DNA from: JANQOH01 sp965201155
GTDB lineage: Bacteria; Pseudomonadota; Alphaproteobacteria; UBA7887
Assembly: GCA_965201155.1 (NCBI GenBank)
Contig: OZ241752.1
Location: forward strand, 372,001-436,000
DNA: 64,000 bases
Direction of reading: 5' to 3'
Numbering within the stretch: position 1 is the stretch's first letter; every line of letters starts with the position of its first letter. Made by a program: the position numbers and the translations under genes. Shown piece after piece: positions 17,156 to 25,188 of the stretch. The notes below the pieces were generated by a model, which ran no database searches, had not been told where the DNA came from, and worked only from the letters and a program-made list of their open reading frames with translations.

Positions 17156-17911
17156 ATGCGCCCGACCATTCGCTGCCTCGTCGTGTTTTCTGTCGCCTTG
17201 GTAGCCGCGGCAGGCGCCTTGGCGCAATCGCCGGAATTGCGCGCCAAGCATATGCGCGTGATGCAACTCTACGCCACCGGACATAACGAGGAAGCCGCCA
17301 TCGTCGCGCGCGAGGCGCTGGACCTTGGAATCGGAGAATTCGGCGAGGTTCATCCCAGCACCGCCGCGCTGATGGTCAATCTGGCCGACCTGCACGCTGT
17401 GCTGGAAGAATGGCCGGAAGCGGAAACACTTTTCCGCCGCGCTGCCGCCGTCCGCACCGAAACGCTCGGCGCGACGCACCCCGATACCGGCGCCGCTCAT
17501 GCCGGCCTGGGAGACGCGCTGGCCCGCCAGGAACGTTTCGGCGAGGCCGAAACCAGCTATTGGAATGCACTGCACGCATTGGGGGTGGAAGTCGCACGCA
17601 ATGTCCATGTGGTGGATGAAATTAGCCTGCGCGCCGGCCTTTATCGCGCGCGGGCACTCTACTACCGTGCCCACCAATACGCCGCCGCCGACCGGCTCGA
17701 CGAAGCGGAACTGATTTACCAGAGCGTCATTGCCGTGTTCGAGGCGAACGCCACCGTCGACCGCTCGGAAGTCGTCGCCGCCTTGGGTGCGCGCGCCGCG
17801 CTGCTGCGAAAGCTGGGCCGGGATAGTGAAGCCCTCGAACTCGAACAATACGCCCAGGCTGTGAATGAGGGCCGGGCAAGCTGCCCGGCCGGGCTTTTCA
17901 CCGTGTGCTGA
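17156..17911 (+). CDS. Exported TPR-repeat protein, 251 aa
   Basis: A signal peptide (MRPTIRCLVVFSVALVAAAG, cleaved after ALA) is followed by tetratricopeptide repeats of the kinesin-light-chain subtype: ELRAKHMRVMQLYATGHNEE, VHPSTAALMVNLADLHAVLE and THPDTGAAHAGLGDALARQE, each about 42 residues apart. Such proteins act as periplasmic scaffolds. The ATG at 17156 is chosen over 17147 because the purine-rich ACGGGGGAAA stands at the right distance from it. The 3' end doubles as a terminator hairpin. The gene is divergent from the NosR-like gene with about 137 bp between the two starts. Confidence 0.75.
   Translation: MRPTIRCLVVFSVALVAAAGALAQSPELRAKHMRVMQLYATGHNEEAAIVAREALDLGIGEFGEVHPSTAALMVNLADLHAVLEEWPEAETLFRRAAAVRTETLGATHPDTGAAHAGLGDALARQERFGEAETSYWNALHALGVEVARNVHVVDEISLRAGLYRARALYYRAHQYAAADRLDEAELIYQSVIAVFEANATVDRSEVVAALGARAALLRKLGRDSEALELEQYAQAVNEGRASCPAGLFTVC
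17870..17897 (+). terminator. Intrinsic terminator embedded in the TPR gene 3' end
   Basis: A perfect 9-bp stem, GGCCGGGCA and TGCCCGGCC, around the loop AGC is followed by GGGCTTTTC. It lies inside the last codons of the TPR gene and encodes its Gly-Arg-Ala-Ser-Cys-Pro-Ala-Gly tail. It would separate the TPR gene from the hydratase gene downstream. Confidence 0.55.
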
Positions 17912-17981
17912 CTGCACGATCATCGAACCGGGGCGCCACCGGGCGGAAAGCGGGAATCCACGATGCTACTTCGATGTTGCC

Positions 17982-18797
17982 ATGCCTGAAAACGCCATGA
18001 GCCAGCCGGATATCGAGCGCGTTGCGGCGCGAATTTTCGCCGATAACCGAAATCGCGCGCCATTTCGACCCCTGCGCGGCGCCGATGCCCCGCCGACATT
18101 GACAGACGCATACCGCATTCAGGACTGCGTGCATAATCTGTTTGAGGCCGAAGGAGATGCGGGGCCGCTCGGTGGACACAAGATCGCGCTGACATCAAGG
18201 GCGGTGCAGGCGCTGTGCGGCGTCGATCAGCCCGCCTATGGCGGCATCTTCGCGAAAACCATTCACCGCTCGCCGGCCGTTATGGAACTTTCCGAATTTG
18301 TGCACGCCGGTCTGGAATTTGAACTGGCGGTGGAAATCTCCCGTGACGCGCCGCCGGAAAACGCCCCCTATGACCGCGAATCCATCGCTCGCCATATCAG
18401 GTCATGTGCGCCGGCATTTGAACTGATCGAGGACAGGAACGCTGATTATGGCGCCCTGGATGCAGCATCCATCCTGACCGACCGCTGTTGGTGCGCGGGA
18501 ATCGTGTTGGGCCCGCCCGTCACGCGATGGGACGATATCGACCTCGCCACCGTGCCGGTTACCTTGGCCTGGAATGGCGTCGTGTGCGAGCGCGGCGTCG
18601 CCGGTGCATCAATGGGGCACCCGTTCGAAGGGCTCGCATGGGTCGCCAACCATCTCGCGCAACGCGGGCGGGGCCTCACCGCCGGCGAAATCGTCATGAC
18701 CGGAAGCGCCCTGGCAACGCGGTTTCCAGAGGCAGGTGATGAAATCATCTATGCAATCGAGGGCTTGGGCGAAACGCGCCTGAACGTAGCGCCGTGA
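17982..18797 (+). CDS. 2-keto-4-pentenoate hydratase / oxalocrotonate decarboxylase family protein
   Basis: A member of the fumarylacetoacetase-like MhpD/DmpH family, which hydrates or decarboxylates 2-keto-4-enoic acids from aromatic ring cleavage. The 271-residue product has VGGHK-like GPLGGHKIALTSRAVQ, then GGIFAKTIHRSP, HAGLEFELAVEIS (the E-x-E metal ligands of the family) and LAWVANHLAQRGRGLTAGEIVMTGS near the C-terminus, all in the expected order. The ATG at 17982 is chosen; an in-frame ATG at 17997 is equally possible. The true substrate is unknown because no ring-cleavage operon surrounds it; an intradiol dioxygenase lies 26 kb away. Confidence 0.85.
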   Translation: MPENAMSQPDIERVAARIFADNRNRAPFRPLRGADAPPTLTDAYRIQDCVHNLFEAEGDAGPLGGHKIALTSRAVQALCGVDQPAYGGIFAKTIHRSPAVMELSEFVHAGLEFELAVEISRDAPPENAPYDRESIARHIRSCAPAFELIEDRNADYGALDAASILTDRCWCAGIVLGPPVTRWDDIDLATVPVTLAWNGVVCERGVAGASMGHPFEGLAWVANHLAQRGRGLTAGEIVMTGSALATRFPEAGDEIIYAIEGLGETRLNVAP

Positions 18798-19104
18798 AGG
18801 CCTCCCATCTTTTTTCGGACCTGCAGTTGACACTCATTCGCATCACAGGTCATTATGCGGGCGATGATGATGTGGCGCACAATCAAACCCTCCGCCCTTG
18901 CCGCAGTGCTGCGCGCTCTGGCTGGCCACGCGCCCCGTTCAGTCTCCCGGTCGAAACCGGTCGTGCCGAGGCCCGTCCGACCCAAACCCGCGCGGAGCCG
19001 AATTCCGAACTAAACGGCGCACCCTGCCCCCGTCGGCCGAACAAGCTCCCCGACCCGCACAACTCCCTGCTCGGAGCGGCGCGTGCGCCGGAAAGAAGCA
19101 TCAC
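18798..19104. other. Intergenic stretch with one doubtful 52-aa ORF
   Basis: Between the hydratase and the aminopeptidase there is no recognisable gene. A plus-strand ORF at 18855-19013 would encode a 52-residue, strongly basic Arg/Pro/Ser-rich peptide beginning MRAMMMWRTIKPSALAAVL. It has no clear ribosome-binding site and may be fortuitous. No terminator or promoter stands out. Confidence 0.3.
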
Positions 19105-20517
19105 ATGCTGGACAGCCTGACCACCGACCGCAGCGGGACAATTCCCGTTGTCGCTGTCGCGGAACCGGCATTCGCACACTGGCGCGAAAATGCTGGGGCA
19201 CAAACCCGCCATTGGCTGGACGCTGTCGGCTTCAACGCCCGGCCCGGTGCCGCGGCACTGTTGCCGGGCGAAGACGGCGCCCCCGCATCCGTGGTGTTGA
19301 TTGTCGGTGCAAGCCCCGATTTATGGTCGTTTGCAGGCTTGCCGACACAGTTGGGTCCGGGCCGCTACAGTTTCACCCGGCCGCAAGGTTTCGCGTGGAA
19401 CACACATCTTGCCACCCATGTCGCATTGGGATGGATGCTCGGAAACTACCGGTTCGACGCCTACAAGTCTTCGCCGGCCAAACCGATGCCGTCCGCAGCG
19501 CCCCCGGAGGGCGCAGATATCCCGCTCGCTCGTCGCCTCGCCCGCGCGGTCGGGCTGGCGCGCGATCTGATCAACACCCCGGCCAACGACATGGGCCCGC
19601 AAGATCTGGAACACGCCGCCCGCGGTGTCGCTCAGGCCTATGGCGCGGAGGTTCACGTCATTGTCGGAGATGATCTGCTCGTCCGCGATTACCCGATGAT
19701 TCATACCGTTGGCCGGGCGAGCCCCCGCGCACCTCGCCTCATCGACATGTCATGGGGCGATGAAACCCACCCTCGCATTACGCTCGTGGGAAAAGGCGTA
19801 TGTTTCGATTCTGGCGGCCTCGATCTCAAGACCGCCGCCGGCATGCGCCTGATGAAAAAGGATATGGGCGGCGCCGCATTGATCCTAGGGCTCGCCGCGG
19901 CCGTCATGGACGCCAGCTTGAACGTACGGTTGCGGGTTCTCCTTCCTGCCGTGGACAACGCCGTTTCCGGCAATGCCTATCGCCCTGGTGACATCGTGCG
20001 AACCCGCGCCGGCAAGACTGTCGAGATCGGCAATACGGACGCCGAGGGCCGCTTGATCCTGTGCGACGCGCTGGCCGAAGCGGATCGCGAAGCACCGGAA
20101 CTGCTCATCGACGCAGCGACCCTGACCGGCGCCGCCCGCGTTGCGCTGGGAACAGAGGTCCCGGCCCTGTTCACCGACGACGACACGCTCGCTGATGACC
20201 TGACGCGCCATTCGCGCACCGAGGCCGACGCACTGTGGCGTTTGCCGCTCTGGAAACCCTACCGCTCGCTGCTGCGCACCCCCGCAGCCGACCTCAACAA
20301 TATCTCCGACGGGCCTTATGGCGGCGCAGTCACCGCAGCGCTGTTTCTCGGCGCATTTGTGGAGAAAGCTGCAAGCTGGGCCCATCTGGATTGCATGGGC
20401 TGGAATCTGCGCAATCAACCCGGCCGCCCGAAAGGCGGCGAGGCTATCGCCCTGCGCGCCCTCTATGCACTGATTGCCGCGCGCTATCCCCCGTTCAGCA
20501 ACGGGGCAACCGCGTAA
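19105..20517 (+). CDS. Leucyl aminopeptidase family protein (M17)
   Basis: A cytoplasmic dinuclear-metal exopeptidase removing N-terminal residues. The catalytic signature NTDAEGRLILCDAL sits at about residues 311-324. Metal ligands appear in VGKGVCFDSGGLDLKTA (K, D) and MKKDMGGAA, and the conserved ending LDCMGWNLRNQPGRPKGG is also present. At 470 aa it is shorter than PepA; the divergent N-terminus is typical of the alphaproteobacterial second M17 paralogue. The ATG at 19105 is the first sensible start; upstream frame to 18898 reads as arginine/proline-rich non-coding sequence. Downstream genes follow within 8 bp, suggesting co-transcription. Confidence 0.92.
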   Translation: MLDSLTTDRSGTIPVVAVAEPAFAHWRENAGAQTRHWLDAVGFNARPGAAALLPGEDGAPASVVLIVGASPDLWSFAGLPTQLGPGRYSFTRPQGFAWNTHLATHVALGWMLGNYRFDAYKSSPAKPMPSAAPPEGADIPLARRLARAVGLARDLINTPANDMGPQDLEHAARGVAQAYGAEVHVIVGDDLLVRDYPMIHTVGRASPRAPRLIDMSWGDETHPRITLVGKGVCFDSGGLDLKTAAGMRLMKKDMGGAALILGLAAAVMDASLNVRLRVLLPAVDNAVSGNAYRPGDIVRTRAGKTVEIGNTDAEGRLILCDALAEADREAPELLIDAATLTGAARVALGTEVPALFTDDDTLADDLTRHSRTEADALWRLPLWKPYRSLLRTPAADLNNISDGPYGGAVTAALFLGAFVEKAASWAHLDCMGWNLRNQPGRPKGGEAIALRALYALIAARYPPFSNGATA

Positions 20518-20525
20518 CCGGGCCC

Positions 20526-21260
20526 ATGGACACCGCGGAAATCCTCACCGGCTCGCGCCGTGACCTGCTGCTGATATGCGATCATGCCAGCAATCACGTC
20601 CCTGCCGAACTCGCCGGCCTCGGTCTGTCCGAAACTGACCTCCAACGTCATATCGGCTGGGATATCGGTGCCGGGCCGCTCACCCGTTGTCTTTCCGCGC
20701 GGCTGAACGCCCCGGCCATACTCTGTCGCTTTTCACGTCTGATCATTGACCCGAACCGCCCCATCGGCCACCCGCAATCAATCCCCGGGCGCAGTGACAA
20801 TATCCCGGTACCCGGAAACATCGCACTGAGCACGGCAGAAGCCGCGCGGCGCGACACCCTTTACCATCGCCCCTACCATGCTGCCGTTCACGACCTGATC
20901 GAAAGCCTGGGATCGCCGGCCCTGATTGCAGTACACAGCTTCACGCCGATGTTGAACGGCTCTTCGCGCCGCTGGCACGCCGCAGTTCTTCATGATGACG
21001 ACCAAAGCCTTGCACGCCCCATGCTGGCCGAATTCCGCCGCTGCCGCGAACTCCTGGTCGGCGATAACGAACCCTATTCGGGATACAGCGATCTCACTTT
21101 CACCCTGCCTTGGCACGCCGGTCGCCGTGGCCTGAAAAGTGCTGCCATCGAAGTACGCCAGGACCTGATCGATAATTCCGCAGGCGTGGAGCGCTGGGCA
21201 GACATCATTGAACAGGTCCTCCGGCAAGTATTCGAAACAGCACAGCCAAGTCTTTCATGA
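20526..21260 (+). CDS. N-formylglutamate amidohydrolase family protein
   Basis: Family members hydrolyse N-formyl- or related N-acyl-amino acids; the classical role is the last step of histidine degradation. The 244-residue product shows CDHASNHVPAEL at 19-30, HIGWDIGAGPL at 42-52, SRLIIDPNRP and VHSFTP, the metal and substrate loops of the family. It starts 8 bp after the aminopeptidase stop and its own stop overlaps the next gene as ATGA. No other hut genes are nearby, so a histidine role is not supported by context; a role with the adjacent peptide-like ligase is equally possible. Confidence 0.88.
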   Translation: MDTAEILTGSRRDLLLICDHASNHVPAELAGLGLSETDLQRHIGWDIGAGPLTRCLSARLNAPAILCRFSRLIIDPNRPIGHPQSIPGRSDNIPVPGNIALSTAEAARRDTLYHRPYHAAVHDLIESLGSPALIAVHSFTPMLNGSSRRWHAAVLHDDDQSLARPMLAEFRRCRELLVGDNEPYSGYSDLTFTLPWHAGRRGLKSAAIEVRQDLIDNSAGVERWADIIEQVLRQVFETAQPSLS

Positions 21261-22378
21261 CCAGTGACTCCCCTGCCTTCACCGTCGGCGTCGAAGAGGA
21301 ATACTATCTCGTTGACCGGACCAGCGGCGACCTTGTCCCCGAAGTACCGCAAGGCTTGATCGCCGAATGCCAGGAACGCCTGCCGAAGCAGGTTTCACCG
21401 GAATTTCTTCAAACACAGATTGAGATCGGCACTCGCGTGTGCCGTAACATGCCCGAAGTGCGCGACGAACTGGTGCGGCTGCGCGGGGAAATCTCGGCCG
21501 TCGCAGCACGCTACGGCTTTGCCATCATCGCCGCGTCAACGCACCCCTTCGGCGCCTGGCACCGCCAGCGCACGACTCCCAACCCGCGCTATCACGAGAT
21601 CGGCGAGCAATACGGAACCCCGGCGCGCCGTTTGCTGATTTGCGGCATGCACGTGCATGTCGGCATTCAACCCGATGAACTGCGTATCGATCTGATGAAC
21701 CAGTTCACCTACTTCCTTCCGCATCTTTTGGCGCTCACTACCTCATCGCCGTTTTGGGTCGGGGAAGACACAGGCTTGGCATCCTACCGATTGGCGGTAT
21801 GGGACGGCCTGCCGCGAACCGGGCTGCCGCCGCGGCTGAATGGCTGGCATGAATTTCAGGAACTGGTACAGCAATTGGTCGCCGCCGAGGCAATCAGCGA
21901 CGCCACGAAAATCTGGTGGGACGTACGCCCCTCTGCGCGCTACCCCACACTTGAAGCACGCATTTTTGATTGCTGTACCCGCATCGACGATACCATCTGC
22001 GTCGCTGCCCTCACCCAGTGTGTAATGCGCATGTTATGGCGCTTGCGACGGCGCAATCAGCGCTATCGCATCTACCCCACCGCACTGGTGGCGGAAAATC
22101 GATGGCGGGCGATGCGATACGGCCTCGACCGCGGGCTGATGGATTTTGGCGAAAGACAGGTCAAGCCGATGACCGTCCTGGTCGATGAAATACTCGAAAT
22201 GATCGCCGAAGACGCCGAGGCGCTGGACTGCGTCGACGATGTCGCTCATGCGCGAACAATCGTGCGCGACGGTACCAGCGCCCACCGCCAGCGAGCCGCC
22301 TGGCGGAATGCCGGCGATGACCATGCGGGACGGAAAGTGGTGAACATGCTGATACGCGAGACACTGCACGGCGTCTGA
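21257..22378 (+). CDS. Carboxylate-amine ligase, YbdK/GCS2 family
   Basis: An ATP-grasp-like ligase of the glutamate-cysteine-ligase type 2 family, which has weak gamma-glutamylcysteine ligase activity in E. coli YbdK. The 373-residue product opens with FTVGVEEEYYLVD, the E-x-E-x-x signature, followed by QTQIEIGTRVC, GTHPF-like AASTHPFGAW and CGMHVHVGI, which carry metal- and substrate-binding residues, then WWDVRPSARYPTLEARIFD. It overlaps the N-formylglutamate amidohydrolase gene by four bases, so translation is coupled. Substrate is unknown. Confidence 0.88.
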   Translation: MTSDSPAFTVGVEEEYYLVDRTSGDLVPEVPQGLIAECQERLPKQVSPEFLQTQIEIGTRVCRNMPEVRDELVRLRGEISAVAARYGFAIIAASTHPFGAWHRQRTTPNPRYHEIGEQYGTPARRLLICGMHVHVGIQPDELRIDLMNQFTYFLPHLLALTTSSPFWVGEDTGLASYRLAVWDGLPRTGLPPRLNGWHEFQELVQQLVAAEAISDATKIWWDVRPSARYPTLEARIFDCCTRIDDTICVAALTQCVMRMLWRLRRRNQRYRIYPTALVAENRWRAMRYGLDRGLMDFGERQVKPMTVLVDEILEMIAEDAEALDCVDDVAHARTIVRDGTSAHRQRAAWRNAGDDHAGRKVVNMLIRETLHGV

Positions 22379-22625
22379 ACCCCAGCGCCAAAATTCCCCG
22401 CAAGCGCGCTTCACTGGGAACACTGGAAACCCCGAACAACCGCCTTCCCGGCAACCTTGCTGGCGTGCAGCACTGCGCCGCGGCCCGCCGGAGACGGCGC
22501 AAACGCCGCTTTATTCGGGGCGCGGGAACCCGGGCTTTCCGTCTTTTGCCCGGCAGCGTTGACACCATTATTCGGTACTGTCACCATAAACTCTTGCCCC
22601 TCCTTATCGCATGAGTTGAGCCACT

Positions 22626-22982
22626 ATGAACAAACTTGCCTGCTTGATAGTAGCTGCCGCCCTTGCCGCTTCCACCGCCCATGCTGCCGATGGCGTAACC
22701 AACGTGCGCAACGCCGATGAATGTGACGGCGTGTCGGCCGTCGAAATTACATGGACTTTTACTCCGAACTCTATCGAAGTAACGGAAGGGTCGTGCATTC
22801 ATTTCACGAATACTCACAATATTGAGCACAGCGCAGTAGGCGCAAACCGTGAGTTCAATACAGGGATCATGATGCCCGGCGGCACCGCGCTGCTGCGGTT
22901 CGATCGCGTGGCCGAAATCCCCTATATCTGCGGCGTGCACCCGCCCATGACCGGCATGCTCACCGTTGTCGCCGCGCAATAG
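22626..22982 (+). CDS. Exported cupredoxin-like copper protein, 118 aa
   Basis: A signal peptide (MNKLACLIVAAALAASTAHA) is followed by a single plastocyanin/azurin-type domain of about 98 residues. Copper type 1 ligands are visible: a His in FTNTHNIEHSAVG and the C-x2-H-x2-M cluster CGVHPPM near the C-terminus. It therefore probably transfers electrons or binds copper in the periplasm. A perfect TTGACA stands at 22559-22564 but no well-spaced -10 box follows, so the promoter is uncertain. The stop codon falls in the first 83-bp tandem repeat that precedes the betaine-binding-protein gene. Confidence 0.85.
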   Translation: MNKLACLIVAAALAASTAHAADGVTNVRNADECDGVSAVEITWTFTPNSIEVTEGSCIHFTNTHNIEHSAVGANREFNTGIMMPGGTALLRFDRVAEIPYICGVHPPMTGMLTVVAAQ

Positions 22983-23013
22983 GCGCCCACTCTCGCTTGA
23001 CATGGACAGTATC

Positions 23014-23100
23014 ATGACCAGACTTCTTCGCCGTCTCTTCGTCGCCATCGCGGGCGTGGCGGCAGGCGCCCACTCTCGCTTGACATGGACAGTATCATGA
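23014..23100 (+). CDS. Leader mini-ORF 1, 28 aa (duplicated signal-peptide start)
   Basis: The first repeat copy opens an ORF whose first 17 residues (MTRLLRRLFVAIAGVAA) equal the betaine-binding protein signal peptide; 11 more residues follow in the shifted frame. Its TGA overlaps the next ATG as ATGA. An in-frame ATG 12 bases upstream (23002) could be used instead. Whether it is translated is unknown; the perfect overlap is what suggests coupling. Confidence 0.35.
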   Translation: MTRLLRRLFVAIAGVAAGAHSRLTWTVS

Positions 23101-23183
23101 CCAGACTTCTTCGCCGTCTCTTCGTCGCCATCGCGGGCGTGGCGGCAGGCGCCCACTCTCGCTTGACATGGACAGTATCATGA
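23097..23183 (+). CDS. Leader mini-ORF 2, 28 aa (duplicated signal-peptide start)
   Basis: Identical in sequence to mini-ORF 1, formed by the second repeat copy. It starts inside the ATGA that ends mini-ORF 1, and its own TGA overlaps the ATG of the betaine-binding-protein gene at 23180. The three starts therefore form a chain of coupled initiation sites. Confidence 0.35.
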   Translation: MTRLLRRLFVAIAGVAAGAHSRLTWTVS

Positions 23184-24181
23184 CCAGACTTCTTCGCCGT
23201 CTCTTCGTCGCCATCGCGGGCGTGGCGGCCGCCTTGTCCGCGCCGGTGGCAGTCGCTTGCGGCAACGTCACAATTGCCGAAATGAATTGGGCGTCCGCCG
23301 AATTTGCCGCGCATATCGACCGTATCATCCTGGAAGAGGGCTTCGGCTGCACCGTGGCGCTGGTACCCGGAGATACTGTACCCACCCTCACCTCAATGGC
23401 GGAAAAAGGCGTACCCGACATCGCACCCGAAGCCTGGATCAATTCGGCCCGTGACCTGCTGGAGCGCGCCGTAGACGAAGGCCGGCTGATCCACGCCGCA
23501 GAAATCCTCTCCGATGGAACCGCCGAGGGGTGGTGGATACCCCAGTATATCAAAGACGCTCATCCCGAGATCGAAACCATCAGTGACGCCCTGATGCGGC
23601 CCGACCTGTTCCCGCACCCCGAATACCCCGAACTCGGCGCCGTCTTCGGATGCCCTTCCGGCTGGGGCTGCCAATACATCAACGAAAATCTGTTTCGTGC
23701 TTGGCAGGGTAGCGAAAAAGGCTTTGAACTTGTGGATCCGGGTTCGGCCGCCGGGCTCGACGGCTCACTCGCGAGCGCATGGGAACGGCGCGAACCTTGG
23801 CTCGGATATTACTGGGCGCCAACAGCGCTATTGGGAAAATATCCCATGTTCAGACTCGATTTCGGCGTCGAACACGACCCCGGCCATTGGCATGGCTGCA
23901 CCGCCGTGCCGGAATGCCCCGACCCCAGACCCAACGCCTGGGTGCAGGCCGCCGTTCACACAATCGTCACGACAGACTTCGCCGCACAGGAGCCGGAAGT
24001 CCTCGCCTATCTCCAGAAACGGCGCTGGCCAAGCGCCGTTGCCAACGACGTCCTCGCCTGGATGGACGAAAACCAGTTCATGGGTGAAGATGCCGCTTGG
24101 TATTTCCTCGAAAATTACCCGAACCTGTGGACAGACTGGGTCACGGAGGACACCGTCGCCAAAATCAACTCGGCTCTCTAG
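23180..24181 (+). CDS. Glycine betaine/choline ABC transporter substrate-binding protein
   Basis: This periplasmic receptor of the OpuAC/ProX type captures quaternary amines for the permease and ATPase encoded downstream. The ATG at 23180 (or 23168) begins a signal peptide MTRLLRRLFVAIAGVAAALS with cleavage near AVA-C. The mature part shows the family pattern: VTIAEMNWASAEFAAHI, MAEKGVPDIAPEAWINS, EGWWIPQYIKDAHPEI, CPSGWGCQYINENLF and GYYWAPTALLGKYPM, whose tryptophans and tyrosines form the betaine cage. Length 333 aa is normal. The strong hairpin after its stop may raise its transcript level over the permease genes. Confidence 0.92.
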   Translation: MTRLLRRLFVAIAGVAAALSAPVAVACGNVTIAEMNWASAEFAAHIDRIILEEGFGCTVALVPGDTVPTLTSMAEKGVPDIAPEAWINSARDLLERAVDEGRLIHAAEILSDGTAEGWWIPQYIKDAHPEIETISDALMRPDLFPHPEYPELGAVFGCPSGWGCQYINENLFRAWQGSEKGFELVDPGSAAGLDGSLASAWERREPWLGYYWAPTALLGKYPMFRLDFGVEHDPGHWHGCTAVPECPDPRPNAWVQAAVHTIVTTDFAAQEPEVLAYLQKRRWPSAVANDVLAWMDENQFMGEDAAWYFLENYPNLWTDWVTEDTVAKINSAL

Positions 24182-24191
24182 GCGGCCGGTG

Positions 24192-24225
24192 CCGGAAACC
24201 GGGCGATGCGCCGCCCGGTTTCCGG
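24192..24225 (+). promoter_or_regulatory. Intercistronic hairpin after the binding-protein gene
   Basis: A perfect 14-bp stem (24192-24205 with 24212-24225) closes a 6-base loop, starting 10 bases after the binding-protein stop and 35 before the permease start. No T-run follows, so it is not a full terminator. Such hairpins in binding-protein transporter operons protect the upstream mRNA and give more receptor than permease. Confidence 0.75.
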
Positions 24226-24260
24226 AACGAAGCGGCGCAGCAGACGCGGACAATTGAAGC

Positions 24261-25154
24261 ATGGCCAGCCCGGAATGGTTGTTCGAATTTCCCGAATTGC
24301 CCCGCCAGTTCCTGCGGCTCATGCGGAAAAGCATGGACGAAGGCTTCCGCGCGTTTTCCCGCTCTCACGGAGAAGCCATCGAAGCATTTTTTGAGCCTCT
24401 GCTCCGCCTCATGGTGGGGCTGGAGCGGTTCCTGCTCGATATGCCATGGTGGTTGGTCATCATCCTGCTTGCCGGTCTCGCATGGGCCGCAAGCCGCCGC
24501 TGGACCCTCACTGCCGGCGTTGCTGTCGTGTTCGCCGTCATCGGCCTGTTCGGCATGTGGGACGATACCATGCGAACATTGGCCATCATCATTGTCTGCA
24601 CCGCTATCGCCGTCATCGCCGGAATCCCGATCGGCATCGCAATGGCGCGTTCCGATCGCCTGCGCGCTGCTGTTCTGCCCGTGCTCGACGTCATGCAGAC
24701 CATGCCCAGCTTCGTCTACCTCATCCCGGTGGTCATGCTGTTGGGCATCGGTCGCGTGCCCGGCAGTATCGCCGTGATAATTTACGCCATCCCGCCCGTT
24801 ATTCGCCTGACTGATCTCGGTATCCGCCTCGTTGACAAGGACGTCCTCGAGGCCGCGGACGCTTTCGGCGCCAGCCCCCGCCAACGTCTGATGGGCGTAC
24901 AACTTCCGCTCGCCTTGCCCACCATCATGGCCGGCATCAATCAGACCATCATGATGGCCCTGGCCATGGTAGTCATTGCATCGATGATCGGCGTCCAGGG
25001 TCTCGGGCAACCTGTGCTCCGGGCGATCACAAACCAGTATTTCGCCCTGGGCCTGCTCAACGGCCTTGCCATCGCCGCGGTCGCCATCGTCCTCGACCGC
25101 ATCTCCCAGGCTTGGGGCGTGCGGATCCAGAAACACCGTCTGCCCGAAAAATGA
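24261..25154 (+). CDS. Glycine betaine ABC transporter permease (ProW type)
   Basis: A 297-residue inner-membrane protein with about seven hydrophobic segments after a polar N-terminal region of some 60 residues. The EAA loop that docks on the ATPase is EAADAFGASPRQRLMGVQLPL at about residues 200-220, and the conserved core VMQTMPSFVYLIPVVMLLGIG and MALAMVVIASMIG are those of ProW/OpuAB. It lies between the receptor and ATPase genes; the ATPase starts 34 bp after its stop. Substrate specificity is inferred from the receptor. Confidence 0.93.
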   Translation: MASPEWLFEFPELPRQFLRLMRKSMDEGFRAFSRSHGEAIEAFFEPLLRLMVGLERFLLDMPWWLVIILLAGLAWAASRRWTLTAGVAVVFAVIGLFGMWDDTMRTLAIIIVCTAIAVIAGIPIGIAMARSDRLRAAVLPVLDVMQTMPSFVYLIPVVMLLGIGRVPGSIAVIIYAIPPVIRLTDLGIRLVDKDVLEAADAFGASPRQRLMGVQLPLALPTIMAGINQTIMMALAMVVIASMIGVQGLGQPVLRAITNQYFALGLLNGLAIAAVAIVLDRISQAWGVRIQKHRLPEK

Positions 25155-25188
25155 AGGAAGCCGCGATATCCCGCCCGCCGGATTTCCC

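Larger units (their letters stand above)
22981..23229. repeat. Three perfect 83-bp tandem direct repeats
   Basis: Three consecutive identical copies lie at 22981-23063, 23064-23146 and 23147-23229, with no mismatch by eye. Each contains a TTGACA, two closely spaced ATGs and the codons for the first 17 residues of the betaine-binding protein signal peptide. Because 83 is not a multiple of three, only the last copy is in frame with the mature protein. The earlier two each yield a 28-codon ORF that stops at the ATGA of the next copy. Confidence 0.97.

Noticed and set aside
22981..23229. Tandem repeats considered as a CRISPR array
   Set aside because: The copies are contiguous with no spacers, and each contains coding sequence of the downstream gene.
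22981..23229. TTGACA in each 83-bp copy considered as a promoter -35 box
   Set aside because: No acceptable -10 box follows at 16-18 bp in any copy.
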